Shown here: positions 10,958 to 23,580 of the stretch, one piece after another
How the letters are laid out: each line of letters begins with the position of its first letter
Position numbering within the stretch: position 1 is the stretch's first letter
Assembly (NCBI GenBank): GCA_019722365.1
Contig: JADFUC010000829.1
Coordinates: 62,001 to 126,000, forward strand
Origin: Lithospermum erythrorhizon
Lineage: Eukaryota > Streptophyta > Magnoliopsida > Boraginales > Boraginaceae
Direction: 5' to 3'
DNA length: 64,000 nucleotides
Position numbers and translations under genes: made by a program
Notes under the pieces: model-generated
The model's database searches: none
What the model was told of the DNA's origin: nothing
What the model saw: only the letters and a program-made list of their open reading frames with translations

Positions 10958-13355
10958 TGTAACGACCCCTTTGAAATCATTTTTGAGGTTAAGATCATTA
11001 ACAACCTGTACACCAGAGTCACCAATCGATGGATACAATAACAAATATGACCTGCTGACATTAACAAAGACAAAACTCTCTATTCCATCGTGGTGTTCCA
11101 ACAACACATCCAACAAAACAAAAGACAACAGAATACAAATCCACCTGAATAATACAACCCAAGGATATACAAGAAATCCAAATACAACGTAGGAAAATTA
11201 TGACAATCAGACCCCTCAATGAAATACAACACACAAGTCACAGAATATCTGAAGTCGACAATAAGGGGAAATGACGATAAGGACTTCCTATGCCACCACC
11301 GCTACTTCTGATGTTTCACGTAGCTCGTGAAGATAGATCTTTCCGGCCGCTCAACGATGGCTCTAGAACCTAGGCATAAAAGCATCGCCCATAAGAAAGA
11401 GGTACTTTATTAAGGCTGAGTGAATACAAATACCATAGATATTACCCGTCGCGCCTGTCATTGCTTATATATATATAACATATGTATATACATTAACGAA
11501 ACTACACGGTAATAGCGTCACACAAATCACATAGAAGAGTCCTCTTATCGCGATAATCAAATAATACTATCGCGTAGGAGCTTACTCAACCCTAATAATG
11601 CATATTCATTTAAAGGAAACAGTCTCAGCCACACCACGATCATCAAAATCATCAAATAGAGAATCCACCTCCACAAATAGTAACAAATGAGAATCGCCTC
11701 ACTTGAATAACCAACAAATGAGGAATCCACCTACACAAATAACCAACAAATAGAGAATCACACCCCACAAATAATGCACATATGAAGCAATCTGCCTCAT
11801 AAATAACAACAAATGAGGAATCGCGCCATGAATAATACGCGTATGAGAATCCGCCTCATGAAATAATGAGATGAGGAGTCTCCCCGCCTCCTTCCTCGAG
11901 ACGAGCTACGCCCCTCGATATAAATATCACACGAACCTCGAATCCACGGGCTACCCACTTAATGAATCTGCGCTGAGCACTCCCCGTTCGAGTGCATCGC
12001 GCTCGAAAATAACAAACAAAGTAATGAAATACCTGCTTGATACAAGTACACCACAGCGTGGTATAACCACAATGACCACCGCAATCTCGTAACATGAATC
12101 ATAATCAAAACTATCTCATAATATGATCCTGTCGCTAACTATCTGCATATAATCATAATCACAATTATCTCGAAATATAACTCTTGTCTTCAATCTGGCA
12201 TTACAAAATATAAAACATAATATATATGAAGGGTTTCCATCGTGAGATTTGTACTCGCCTCGAGCCCAAGCGAAATGATAACTTTCACAGAGTAGTCTAC
12301 CGTCTTGGAAGTCAGGGCTCAGCTCCTATTCAAAAGAAATTATACATTATAACACATTCCATTAGGATATCTCTTAAAATCTATATAAACCACGAGTATT
12401 ATACCCCGTCGCTGTTCATTTACTTGATCATCCTATCCACAGCCAGTTAGTATATACTTCTAAAAAATTTCAAAGTAACTACATTCTACTTACCAACTTC
12501 ATAAATCGATATTCGGTCATCACTTTATTACCCAATAATAACCGCTTTAATCACATTCCAACCAATCCAAGCAATCCATGCGTCCAACTAATTAAACCAT
12601 TCATCTGACGTCAATTTAACCAGCAACTCTTTTATAGAACTTTTTGAGCTTTCTGGCTGATCTCTACCAATCCATATGCAAACCAATACTTCTATTCCCA
12701 AAATAACTATATTATACTGATTTTAAGTTAAGCTTAGAAAAGTCAACAAAAAGTCAACAACGTCAACCACTAAGCATACGCGCTTTCTAACTGATATCAC
12801 TCAAGTCTCAGATCCTAAACTAGAAGCTTAGATAACATTTCTATTCCATAATAAAGTCAAGATCTAAAAGTCAACATAAAAGTCAAACTAATAAATAGTC
12901 AACTATAGCCTCAAATAATGAGATTTGAAGATTAAAAATCATACCTTTGATGAACGAGAGATGGGAAACAAGATTATGAAGCTAGATTCCACAAGATTTT
13001 GCCAAGAAAATGAAAGAAATTCAAGGGACAATTTAGGCGGGTAGTTCGGCCCTTCCTTAGGGAGAAAACAATGAGTTTGATGATAAGGTTCATATGATGA
13101 TAAGGATAAGAAGTTAGTGGTGGTAGGTGAACATTTAAGTGGAGTTTAGGTCTCGTTTGGTTCACAATTTCGCTTCTCTTCTCGGTTTAACAACATAATT
13201 AGAACCACCGAGTCGGATTAAATTTATTCTCAAAATATATTATCGTTCAACCCATATTATCATTATTCAATTTAAAATTTTAACTTTAACCGTAAAACAC
13301 TCAACCGGGCAACTAAAATCACATTAAAATAATGCTTATAAAGACGGGTTATTCA
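10958..13355 (-). mobile_element. solo Ty3/gypsy LTR, copy B
   Basis: The 2398-bp minus-strand copy of the same LTR family reads in the plus direction from TGTAACGACCCC to AAGACGGGTTATTCA. It is flanked by a perfect 5-bp duplication CTAGG at 10953-10957 and 13356-13360, as expected for Ty3/gypsy integration. Lack of internal sequence plus the intact duplication makes a solo LTR the clear reading. It is inverted relative to copy A, with only 207 bp between them. Confidence 0.93.
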
Positions 13356-13360
13356 CTAGG

Positions 13361-13817
13361 AGTGAGTTTTTTGGGTTCTACTGATGCAGGATTTGATTAG
13401 GGTGAAATCATAGCTTGGGCTGAGTCGGCTTAGTTGTAGTCTAGGTGTTTTTCGTAATAGTTTTTGAGAGAGAAGTTTCTTGTGTGTAATCAAATAATTC
13501 TTCAAGAGCTAGTGATTGTTACCAAATCCCGAGGTTGGAAAGCCGAAAGTCGAGCACTAGAGACAAAGCCGCTAAATCTTGAGTATCATATCTTTTACCT
13601 TTATCCTCAGCACTGCTTTGAAGTCACTTTCTTCGTACGTGTAATTTTATATTATTGATTAACACGTGACTAATCATTCTTGAGCTTGGGTAGTGTTTAA
13701 TCGAATTAATTTATATCCACGTAGTTTGTTAATTCCGCTTAATTTGATTAAAACTTGATAAAGCTAGAAGTTTAATTTAAAACCTTAATCGCTTACTGGG
13801 TTATATTTAGGCTAACA
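13361..13817 (+). repeat. Sirevirus-like 5' LTR, third piece (R-U5)
   Basis: The sequence after copy B includes AAATCCCGAGGTTGGAAAG and CAGCACTGCTTTGAAGTC, the sort of R-U5 text found in Sire LTRs, and leads to a likely terminus ...GGCTAACA near 13817. Together with the first two pieces it gives an LTR of roughly 1.4 kb once insertions are removed. Confidence 0.6.
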
Positions 13818-13833
13818 AGTGAGTATCAAAGCC
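13818..13833 (+). promoter_or_regulatory. decayed primer-binding site
   Basis: AGTGAGTATCAAAGCCC resembles the initiator-Met tRNA primer site (GTGGTATCAGAGCC) with two or three changes. It lies between the presumed LTR end and the gag start codon at 13864, where the site belongs. Confidence 0.5.
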
Positions 13834-13863
13834 CGTGTTCTCGTTTAAACTTAAAATCTTGTA

Positions 13864-16556
13864 ATGTCGATTATGGGTAGTAACGGGATTATGGGAAGCT
13901 CGGGAACCTTTTGTGTTGAAGGTAGGTCAAGTGAAAGGCCACCATTGGTTGATGGATCAAATTACTACTATTGGTGCAATGCTTTCAAGTATTATACTCA
14001 AAGCATTAACTATAAGCTATGGATGGTGATGATCAAGGGTCTACTTATTCCCATGAAGTATCAAATTCTCCAAGCTGGAGCTCATAGGAACTTGACCAAG
14101 GCGGAGGAGGCAAAGATTAAAGAGTTAGGTGCCATACAGTTGGGGTGCAATTGAGGACATAGATAATGTGGAAGACGACGTGCTATGGGACGAAGAACTC
14201 AAGAAATTTGTTAGAATGCAGTATGAATTTATTCGTGATAAATGCCAAATTCACACATCGGATCACTCAAATGATGTATATTAATCTAGATTCACATAAC
14301 TATGTGAATAACCCAGGCTTATTTCTGATGATGTCGTGATACATCAACAAATTCTTTCATTGAAATGACTTCAAATGTAGTGCTTTCAGTTGGTTGCTTT
14401 GAGGAAGTTGAATCCTACGTGTGCTTGTTAGAACAAAAGAGGATAAAGGATGAAAAACCACAAATGAAACTCTTAAGGTTTCATTTCCATTTCTATGACC
14501 AAATTGAAAAATGGAGGCCAACCAAAAGCTTTTGCCAATCATTAGGTTTTTATTTGTGTCATTAGGTTAAATATAATATTATTATTTAACCTAAAGCCAA
14601 CGAATAGTTAATGAGCCGACTCGTTTAATTCAATTACTTAGATTAGTAAATCAGCAATAACAAGTTGTTAATAGTAACTAACAGAGATTCTTAACAAAGA
14701 GCTGACTTAACATCGAATTAATTCAATTGACAAATTAATTAATTCGGGTTCATCAATTTATATTTTACATTATCAATGTAAAATTCCCAATTGAAGGAAA
14801 ATATTAGATTGATTACAATCAACTCTCAATTTAGCAAATGTAGTTAATTTCATACATAAATATAATTGACGTCGTTGTATGTGTGTGACATTCTAGGCTC
14901 GGATAATAGTAAGTTGTATAATAACGGTAATTGACCAATTACTATTGTATAACTATTAATAGTAAGATCTATCAATCTCTCATAACGCCAAATTATCGCG
15001 AGGAGCCTACACTAGTAATACTCTGATTACTAAAGGTAAACACTAAGTTCAGTGTCGCATTTAATGACCCGGTAAATGAATTGATACTGATTGTCGCAGC
15101 GGAGCATAATAAAAGGGAATCAATTTCATTGATTTCCAACGAAGGATTGAGTAATTCTAAAGCCATCATGTTCTTCACAATATCCGTAATGTATGGAGGT
15201 ATGCTCGATAAAAGGATCTGAAAGCTTGACTAAGGAAATATGAGACTTATTGGAAATCGCCCTTATTGGTTCTAGCCAAGTGAAGACTACAAGGGTTCGA
15301 CTTTTGACTAGTGAATACCAAACATTCGAAATGCGTCATGGAGAGTCTATCAAGGACATGCACCAAAGGCTCAACACCATCATCAATAGTTTGGATTCTC
15401 TAGGGAAGACGTTCACCTTGGAAGAATTGAATGGGAAAATTATTGAAGCCGTGAATCCGGAGTTTAATAAAAAGGTATGCGCCATTAATGAAGCAAGGAT
15501 ATCAAGACACTTCCCACTTTAGATCTCATTGGATCCTTGAAAGCCGAAGAGGAAGTGATAGTTAAAAACAAGGCTCGAGGTGAGGACAAAAAAGTCAATA
15601 GTTCTTTGTGGCGGCTAAAAGCAAAAAGTTGTTGAGAGGGTGAGGTAGCGAGGATGATGATGACATGACCATGTTTGCTTTCGAGACTACAAAGTTTTTA
15701 AAGGTCCAAGAAGAACGGGGCTAATGCAAATAGAAGCTTGAAAAATTATGATAACTATGAAAAGTATGAAGGGCAAGAAGAGCCAAAATCTAAAAGAGCT
15801 AAAGTGTTTTGAATCACAATAATGGTTGTCTCAGATGGATTGTCCTCGTTTAGCTAAGAAGTCTCATGGTAAGAAAGCATGCAACAAGGCCACCTGGGAG
15901 GACGAATCCGGAAGCGAATCCGACTCCGAAATGGAGACATAGAATGTGGTGTGTCTCGTGGGACAAGATTCTATGGAGATACCTCTTGACTCTAACTCTC
16001 TTTCGGATGATGAGCTTGTTAGTGATAGTGAACACTCGAGTAGTAGTTTTGATAAGCTAAGCAATAACTATAATGAGTTACTATAGAGTTTTGAAAAATT
16101 GCTTAAAAGGAACAAAGAACTTTCTAAAACAAACAAAAGCTTGCTTGCTAAAACTACTTCTCTTAAAAATGAAGTTACCTTGCTAAAGCTTAACTCCAAT
16201 ATTAAAAATGATGGAATTCTTGAAAAAATTGAGCTTAAACAACGTCTTAGCAAGGTTGAGTTGGAAACGAGGAACTTAAAAAGTCACTCAACTTGTATTC
16301 TTTTAGAACCAAGAAGTTAAATGAAATTCTTCATGCTCAACATTATCTAACCAACAAAAGAGGTTTAGGCTATTCAAGTGATAACTCATGTACTACTAAT
16401 GTTGCTTCATCATCCGGTATTAAATTTGTAAGACCGCATTTCACTTGCACTTATTGTGAGAAAGGGAATCATGAGTCTTCTAGATGTCCCGTTCAAAGGT
16501 TGGTGAGATTGGATACCTTATGTCCCAAATCTCAGAGGCCCAAATGGATTGTGTGA
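13864..16556 (+). pseudogene. Sirevirus-like gag, interrupted and frame-shifted
   Basis: The gag starts at ATG 13864 with ERPPLVDGSNYYYWCNAFKY, the DUF4219-like start of plant copia gag. It is interrupted by a solo LTR at 14209-15179 and resumes with a TGG-to-TGA change (EI*DLLEIALIGSSQVKTTR), then MRHGESIKDMHQRLNTIINS and an LKAEEE segment. The C-terminal part (16020-16320) is rich in Leu, Lys and Glu with coiled-coil character. An intact zinc knuckle, CTYCEKGNHESSRC, lies at about 16444-16490. Several stops and frame changes make it non-functional. Gag would form the cytoplasmic virus-like particle. Confidence 0.82.
14209..15179 (-). mobile_element. solo LTR of TAR-like copia family, inserted in gag
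   Basis: The 971-bp segment starts TGTTAGAATGCAGTATG and ends ATGTTCTTCACA in plus orientation. It matches 28998-30003 over both ends: TGTTAGAAT...AGTATGAATTTA, CATTGTATGTGTGTGAC-like text, GACCAATTACTATT and GGTAAATGAATTGATA are shared. The middle differs. The copy at 28998 is the 5' LTR of a copia element on the minus strand, which gives orientation. I could not confirm a 5-bp duplication here (flanks AAATT and ATATC), so boundaries may be off by a few bases. Confidence 0.72.
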
Positions 16557-16559
16557 AAA

Positions 16560-17690
16560 TCCACTTTGTTTACTAACCCCCAAGGACCCAAATCACATTG
16601 GGTACCTAGAATGAGAGGCAGATAGTGTTTGTAGGAGGAGACTCATCGAAGGAAAATATTTGGATGGTGGATAGCCGGGTGCTGGCCCATGTGAGGAGAT
16701 GCACCGTTCTTCTTAAAGAAAGCAGTAACAGGCGGTTGGAAATGTGAAGTTTGCCAACAACGAAACCGCCAAAATCCTAGGTAAAGGGTGCATTGGTAAG
16801 AAAGGTTGCTTTAAGATTAAAGATACTTTGCTTGTTGATGGTGTGAAGTTTAATTTGCTTAGTGTGAGTCAATTATGCGAAAATGATTATGAGGTTAAGT
16901 TTTCTAAGCATGAGTGCATCATTTCGCATGTTTCATCATCATTTGTTGTGCATGGTTATCGGTTGAATAATGTGTACTATGTGAATTTTGATAAGGTTGA
17001 TGCTAGTAATATATGCATGAATGTTGTACATGATGATGTGAGTTTGTGGCATCGACGTTTGGGTCATGCTAGCATTGAAATGTTGTCAAAATTGCATAAG
17101 CACTCGCATGTAAAAGGTCTACCTAATCTCAAATATAAAAAAGATAAGCTTTGTGATGCATGTCAACTCGGTAAAATACATAAATCATCTTTTAAATCTA
17201 TTAATCATGTATCATTAAACAATATGCTTGATTTGTTGCACATGGATTTATTTAGTGAGATGAATGTTTTGAGTTTGGGTGGCTCTAGATATGTGTTTGT
17301 AATTTTTGACGATTACTCAAGGTTTACTTGGGTAATTTTTCTTGCTAATAAGAGTGTTGCGTTTAAAGAGTTTGCTAAGTTCTGTAGAAAGCTTATGAAT
17401 GAGAAGAAATCTAAAATCAAAGCCATAAGGAGTGATCATGGAGGTGATTTCGAGAATGCGGAAGAGTTTTGTGGGGAGTATGGGATCCAACACAACTTCT
17501 CGACACCAAAAACACCTCAACAAAATGGAGTTGTGGAGCGAAAGGATAGGACCATTCAAGAAATGGGTCGGACCATGTTGAATGAGCCTGGCTGCGAAAA
17601 TACTTTGAGGGACATGCCGTGGACACCGCTTGTATGTTGTATCAAGCGGGTATTCCTTAGACCTATTCTTGTGAAGACTCATGGTTAAGA
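16560..17690 (+). pseudogene. Sirevirus-like protease-integrase, truncated in integrase
   Basis: The clean open frame 16744-17688 (314 codons) starts in the protease-integrase linker (LLVDGVKFNLLSVSQLCEND). It continues with the HHCC zinc domain (SLWHRRLGHAS, LCDACQLGK) and the rve core. All three catalytic residues are visible: Asp in LLHMDLFSE, Asp in AIRSDHGGDFEN, and Glu in GVVERKDRT. The frame ends within the segment that normally reads ...RPILKKTPYELW, at a stop 17686-17688. The protease region upstream (16620-16740) has stops. The element breaks off here, so RT and RNase H are absent. Confidence 0.88.
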
Positions 17691-17938
17691 CGGTCGTCTC
17701 TTCGATTTGATAAAACACAGCTACAGCGAGGAATTTTCCTGGTAGGTTTATTACAACTGCTGTTTTATTTTTTATAATAAAGATAGCTAGTTTTTATCAA
17801 TTGTTGTAATTTAGTCATATCTTTTCTTTTCTTTTCTGTTGCTTGTGTTATATCAGGGCTGGAATGCACAGAAAATTGTAGAACACATTTTTTTCGGATG
17901 TGGTGATGGTAGTGGTAGTGGGGGTAGGGGTGGGGGTG
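17691..17938. other. unassigned spacer between copia break and gypsy LTR
   Basis: About 250 bp with T-rich runs (TTTTCTTTTCTTTTC) and GT/GGGG-rich sequence just before the LTR. No coding motif or repeat match to the rest of the window was seen. Confidence 0.4.
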
Positions 17939-20460
17939 TGTAACGACCCGCCCCAGGTCGGCCGCCCCTGAGGTTAGAATCATCCAAATCCTGGACACCA
18001 GAGTCACCAATCGATGGATGACTCAATTTAAAAGACTCACCTGTTCATAGATAAACCGAAACAACAAAATACATTTGAAAAATAGTTTTAGAGCTTGATC
18101 AACGTATTTCACAACACACGAGACAACCAAGATACAACAACAAAAATACAACCAACTCCCTAGAACAAAATGTCAACAACCATACAATCAGAAATTTTGA
18201 AATACAACAATACATAAATCCTACTAAAATAACGACAATCTTTTGTGTGAAGATCTTGATGCTTTGGCCGCTAAACGCGGTTACGAATGAACCCAAGAAA
18301 AACTGAAACTCCCACTTATCAACTTTAGCTGCAAATGAAATGCAGCCATAGCGAATAAGTGTAAGCTCGCAGCTTAGTGATCAATGCCTCAGAGTGGAAA
18401 TTAACTCGCGCTCTGCTTCGACATAATATAAGATTAGTGAATTCGCCAAAAAGAGGTAGATCACGGTGCTACAACTCGAGGCCGCATAAAACATCATTAG
18501 TGAATTCATTATCAAAATGCATGAATTTATAGGCTCTTCAACTAAACATGCACAACCTAATAAAGAACATCCGATAATGATAATGATGCATTACAAGAAA
18601 ACAACGACAACAATACTTGATGAGTCACTTATTACGCGCCAACCAACGATATGAAACCTCCACGCCAACAATTTTAACACATCACAACTAAACAACTAGA
18701 CTTTCCAACTCCCAGCTCGGCGAAGCGACACCGTACTACTCGACCAACAACTGTCTGGCCAATCAACTCGACATCATCCGGATTTCTATAACTAATGCGC
18801 ATATAATCAATCTCAACCTGCAGGGAGAAACTTATGCTCGTCGACATAAGCTATCACCGAATCGTAATGAGGTACGAAGCAAATACACCCCCTTATACCC
18901 TGAAGTATAAGGTAAATGAGATAATACAACTTCGGCATACGTCGACAACTTCATCTGCTTATTTCAGCGTACATCAATGACTCATATACCGTAGTGTAAA
19001 GCCTGACACGGATAGTACAGCCAGCGGCGCGCGGCACGTAGTACAAGACAACATAACACACTTGTACCGTGAGTGAGAGCAACCACTAGCGACCATACAT
19101 ACTCAGCCAATCCAGCGCATTGAGACATGCATAAGCAGGTTCACAACATCAACAAATACTGACACGTTCACGAAGAAATAAATTAATATACACCCGTGCA
19201 ATAAATACTCACGCCCGGTAGCAAATATGGTGCCCGCTAATTGGTCAAGTAATGGTTTCTCACTGACTCCACGCCTAATCACAAAATATCCGCAAAAATA
19301 CAATTACTCTTTCACCTGTCGTAACCCCCATTTTTTAGTATTCACTTAACACTTCCATTCTAGAGTTTAGGTCAACTGACTACTCAGCAGGTTTCAACAA
19401 CCCTTAACATGTTTTAGTTTTTTATTTTCCAACCCTTGATAATATTTGGTTATCAACTTAACAACTCTAGGTGGAAATATTACTACGGCGTTTAAGCGAC
19501 TAATAAAACAACGAAATTCCAACCACCAGATAGCGATCAATTCGTACTCCCTTTACCCGAATTCCAACGCTCTACAAGCAACAATCAATCCGACAATCGA
19601 TTCCGCCTTCAATTAATCCGTTATAATCAACCTTTAATTCAAAAACTCAATTACTACTCAATTTGGAAAAACCTAACCATTGATATCCTCTGTCGACATC
19701 AAAACATCAACATGCTCCAAAACAACTATATTAAGTCCCGTAACATCATAACACAATTTAAAGGGAATTTATAAAAAGTCAACCCAAAAGTCAATAACCC
19801 CGATCAATACATTTCAACCCACTAAAATCTATTATAATCGCTCTGAATCCACGTAATTCAAGCTTAGAGAATATACATACCATTCCAAACTTTCAAAACT
19901 CAAAATCCAGGAAAGTCAACAAAAGTCAAACTCTCCAAAAACTTGGAAAAAACACAAAGCTTCAAAACAACTACCTTATCGTAGAGGATGATGAGGGAAG
20001 ATGAAAATCAACTTTAATGTCTTGAGCCGCAGGTGGAAGAAATGGAAGAAAATTTTCAAGGAGGGGAAGATAAGAATGGGATTCGGCAAAGAGGGGAAAA
20101 GGGGGTGGGTTTTGGATGAGGATGATGAATAGTGGTGGTAGGTGGATATTTAGAGGGGAAAAATTTAAGTTCCGTTCGGTTTCGATTAATTTGTCCACTT
20201 TCCGTACTTAAATCTCAATGAAACCGATTTCAAATGTGATATTCCTCGAGGCATATATTACTACTCATCTCATACTCGTCTCGATATATCGATACTATTC
20301 CAAAAATTTTGATATCATCTCGAGTCCATACACGAAATGTACCTGCTTGACCGATTTGTTGTATTACCGACTACTGAAACTTGAAATTTTAATTTCACCC
20401 AATCTCCACCGAGAAAGCGGTATCTTATTAACATAATATTGGTAAGGAGCGAGGTTATCT
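17939..20460 (-). mobile_element. Ty3/gypsy LTR, copy C, probably a 3' LTR
   Basis: The copy begins in plus orientation TGTAACGACCCGCCCCAGG and runs to the GGTAAGGAGCGAGGTTATC end. It pairs with copies A and G over both ends but has a different middle, shared with copies D and H (CATAGCGAATA, GAAGCTTAGTG, AAATTAACTC). The purine-rich run immediately to its right on the minus strand supports its being a 3' LTR rather than solo. The flanking pentamers (GGGTG and GTCTA) do not match. Confidence 0.75.
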
Positions 20461-20484
20461 GTCTATCCTCACTTATAAATTCAT
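20461..20484 (-). promoter_or_regulatory. polypurine tract of gypsy element
   Basis: On the minus strand AATTTATAAGTGAGGATAGAC directly precedes the LTR start. It has the form of the AAGTGGGGGAGA tract that primes plus-strand synthesis in plant chromoviruses. The preceding ATTTCGAGGATGAATT also fits the usual 3' end of such elements. Confidence 0.55.
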
Positions 20485-23400
20485 CCTCGAAATTACTTTC
20501 GTAACCGATTTTTCTTATTATCGACTTCGCTTCGATACTAACTCTTATTGCAAATATCATGACATCTTGTCCCCGTTCATTCTCCTGATATAGTAATTAT
20601 CTTGATTCGCATAATACCGTAAATACATTCCTGACATACTACGCTCAATAATATATAATCGATTATATCATAAAAGTTGTTTATGTGATCATTAATTTTG
20701 TCGCATCGACCGTGTCGGCTTCATCCGCCTTTGTGAACACCTCGGCCATCTATTTTCAGGCACCATATCGTTTCATATCATCATACAACACCTCATATCA
20801 CATCAACAACCATCAACTCTTATTTTATCATGTTATCAATATCATAAATCAACCATCAATAATACCACTTAAAATTCGTGTCATCAAATTATCTCATTAT
20901 TGACTATTAAATTTATTCATGTGAAAATGAATTCCCTTAACAAACCTGACTTCATCAAATTTTTCATTCATTTCACTTGACATCGAATATAGTAAATACC
21001 CCGAGGTTTCCCGACATACAACCTAATGTGTAATACATACTTAATAACCCCAAACATTTCTTAATAACCACGGCATATATATTTTAAAACACCACTTCCT
21101 TAGTATAGTGCGTCCACATAACAAATGCGCACATATTTAGTACACCTGTATGTATACAAAATCACATCGCGACTCATCAATACATTATCACCATACACTT
21201 CATATACATTCATTTACCATCATGATTTCATCATAGTATAGGTCAATATCGTGTTTTTTTTCCTTGCACCTGTCATTTTTCATTTATATTAACACCATGA
21301 CATACCCTAACATCTTACCCATAAAGCTATCATTACATCAATTTTACCATAGCATATATACCCTAAGTTCACTATTAACATCATATACTTCCAGTCTTAC
21401 TGCGATTTATCAATAGATTTTCCATCCTAATTCCCAGCGTGCATATATATATACTTAAACTTTGCTTGATAACCCATATCAAATCTATTTATTACAGCTC
21501 CGATAGCTATCGATATCCCACTTTTAAGCATAATCTCACTCTTAGAGTCCCAGTTTCTACTTCCGTTGGAAATTTCAAAGTTACCATATTCCTCTTAGCA
21601 TCCATAACTGTCTAGAACTTTCATACAAGCAATTATTGTCAATGTGTTTCTACCTAGAATAGTTAGACATTAACATCGATCACTTTCTGTATTCCTTTAG
21701 TCATCCTTCTCCCGTACAGTACTTCATGAATCCTCATTCCTTTTCACTTGGCTATATTATAGTATTCACCCAATGTCACTCCTTCATTAATTTAACATAT
21801 CTAAAAGTTTTTTTTTCAGTTGTAGTCATATCAAGTTTCATTTTTCCCACAGAGTCCTTCATCACTCATCAGAGTCATTTTTTCTTTCCTTCCGTCTCAT
21901 TTCAACAATATTAGAATTCAACATTTCCTTCAATAACCTCCGATGGTGCCATCCCCAACAACGGCAGAGTTATTATTACTATGAGAACATGCCCGGTTTA
22001 GTACCTGTTAACTCAGGCCTTACACATCGTCACGTCTTACATTCCCTCGCACGACGATCAACGCCTTCCGTTGAGATCTATACTTGCTCAACACATAACA
22101 TTTCTCACCCATTTGTCATTAAATTCATGGATTTCACTGTTGTATTTTAATTGATTCCTGACCTCGTATCATTATAACAAAAACCACAACCGACGGTTAA
22201 CCTCCTGATTCACGTCCTCCTGACCATTATAAAATTCATGAAATCTTATGATTGCTCCACATAAAATTTGTACCACGCTTTACATCATAATTCAACCTTA
22301 TAGGGAAAATTTGTAAACTTGTTCATAACAATTCAATTATCATCCTTAATAAGCATCTCTAAAATCCATCATCCAGAATCATAAGTATAAATTTCTTAGT
22401 ATCCTCTAGAGTTATGGGTCAATAACCTCTGTTTTCCTCTCATGGTACCAATTATTCTCAAGTCACAATACACCTCAAAACTACCAAGTCTCACATTATA
22501 CAACCATGGCTTCCCTTAATTATCCTCTTGACTTATTAGTGCAATATATATTACCATACTGCGTCTCCACATTATCCCTTAGGGATTTGTCAGCAACCAT
22601 CTACACTTTCAATAGTCCATTAATTCAAATCCCTTAGAACTAACATTAGCGCGTAAAACTATTCGCTGGTTTCATCGTATTCTTTAAACAACAAATTTCC
22701 ATTAATGACCTGATACATCAACCATCATTACTTCTCTTGTAGTTGAGATCCCAAGATTCATTGATATTCCGTTACTAATTTCCACCAATTTTTTTTCTTC
22801 TTTGTTAGTCAAGCTTCCCTCCGACAATGGGGTATTTCAAGTCTTATAATTTATGAAGAATTACACGTACGACATCATAGGATAACGTCTAAAATATTTA
22901 AACACCTCACTTGTATCCCATAACCTCAACTCATCCTTGAAAAATTTACTCTCAACCTTTCAATCGAACTGTCGATTATCACACAATGCAGGAAATAGTA
23001 TAATATCCAAACATCCTACTCCTCTTATCACCTTGAATGTCATAGTCCTCTATTCCTGACGAAGAAATCAAATTTGTACCTTTGATTCATTTAACCTTTC
23101 ATTTTCTAAAATATTTATTCACTTCACTTGATCATAACTTATGAGATTCAACTCTTCTAACTCTGCTGTCATCAACAAAATTCAAATTTCCCAATCGACA
23201 TTCTTCGTTATATATAATTGCATCTGATATATTAGATCTTCGAGAAATCATCATTCCGCTACGTATCTTTACTTGACTTTTCGAACAACTAAATTACACC
23301 ATTAATTAAGTCTTTGATACTCAACTATTTCACCAAATTTATCCATAATTCCTGCTTTCTCCTTTCAATTCATACATTTATAACCCAACGCCTCATACAT
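20485..23400. other. unassigned 2.9-kb stretch, possible gypsy internal spacer
   Basis: The plus strand is pyrimidine-rich with many short TCAT/CATA words, and the minus strand correspondingly purine-rich. No protease, RT, RNase H or integrase motif was recognised on either strand, and frames are short. Its position, between a 3' LTR with polypurine tract and another LTR fragment of the same subfamily, suggests the 3' internal region of that gypsy element in advanced decay. Confidence 0.35.
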
Positions 23401-23580
23401 CAGCTACTAGAAAAAATGGTAAATGTGACATAATTATAAGCTGTCACCCACACAAATGTGACTTGTGTGACATTCTTGCCAACGTCTACATCGAATAATA
23501 AAGCCGCCAAAAATTTCGGGTAAAAAGAAATCTTGGCGATATAGTGACATTGGATGGGAATAGATTCTTTACTTGTGTCT
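23401..23580 (+). mobile_element. possible CACTA (EnSpm) terminus
   Basis: GCTACTAGAAAAAATGG at 23403-23419 resembles the CACTACTAGAAAAA terminal inverted repeat of plant CACTA elements. It is followed by short GTGACA/TGTCAC subterminal words (AATGTGACATAA, GCTGTCACCC, GTGTGACATTC), which is typical of that superfamily. The opposite end was not found. Confidence 0.4.

Larger units (their letters stand above)
7462..17690 (+). mobile_element. Sirevirus-like Ty1/copia element, nested insertions, 3' truncated
   Basis: Removing three younger insertions leaves a continuous copia 5' half: LTR pieces at about 7462-8173, 10751-10957 and 13361-13817, a decayed primer site, gag (13864-14208 and 15180-16556) and protease-integrase (16560-17690). 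The long gag with a coiled-coil-rich C terminus and integrase wording such as QHNFSTPKTPQQNGVVERKD point to the Sire lineage (inference). The element ends inside integrase at about 17690; RT, RNase H and the 3' LTR are missing from this window. Confidence 0.75.

Noticed and set aside
17317..17718. 133-codon minus-strand frame
   Set aside because: It is the antisense shadow of the Sirevirus-like integrase.
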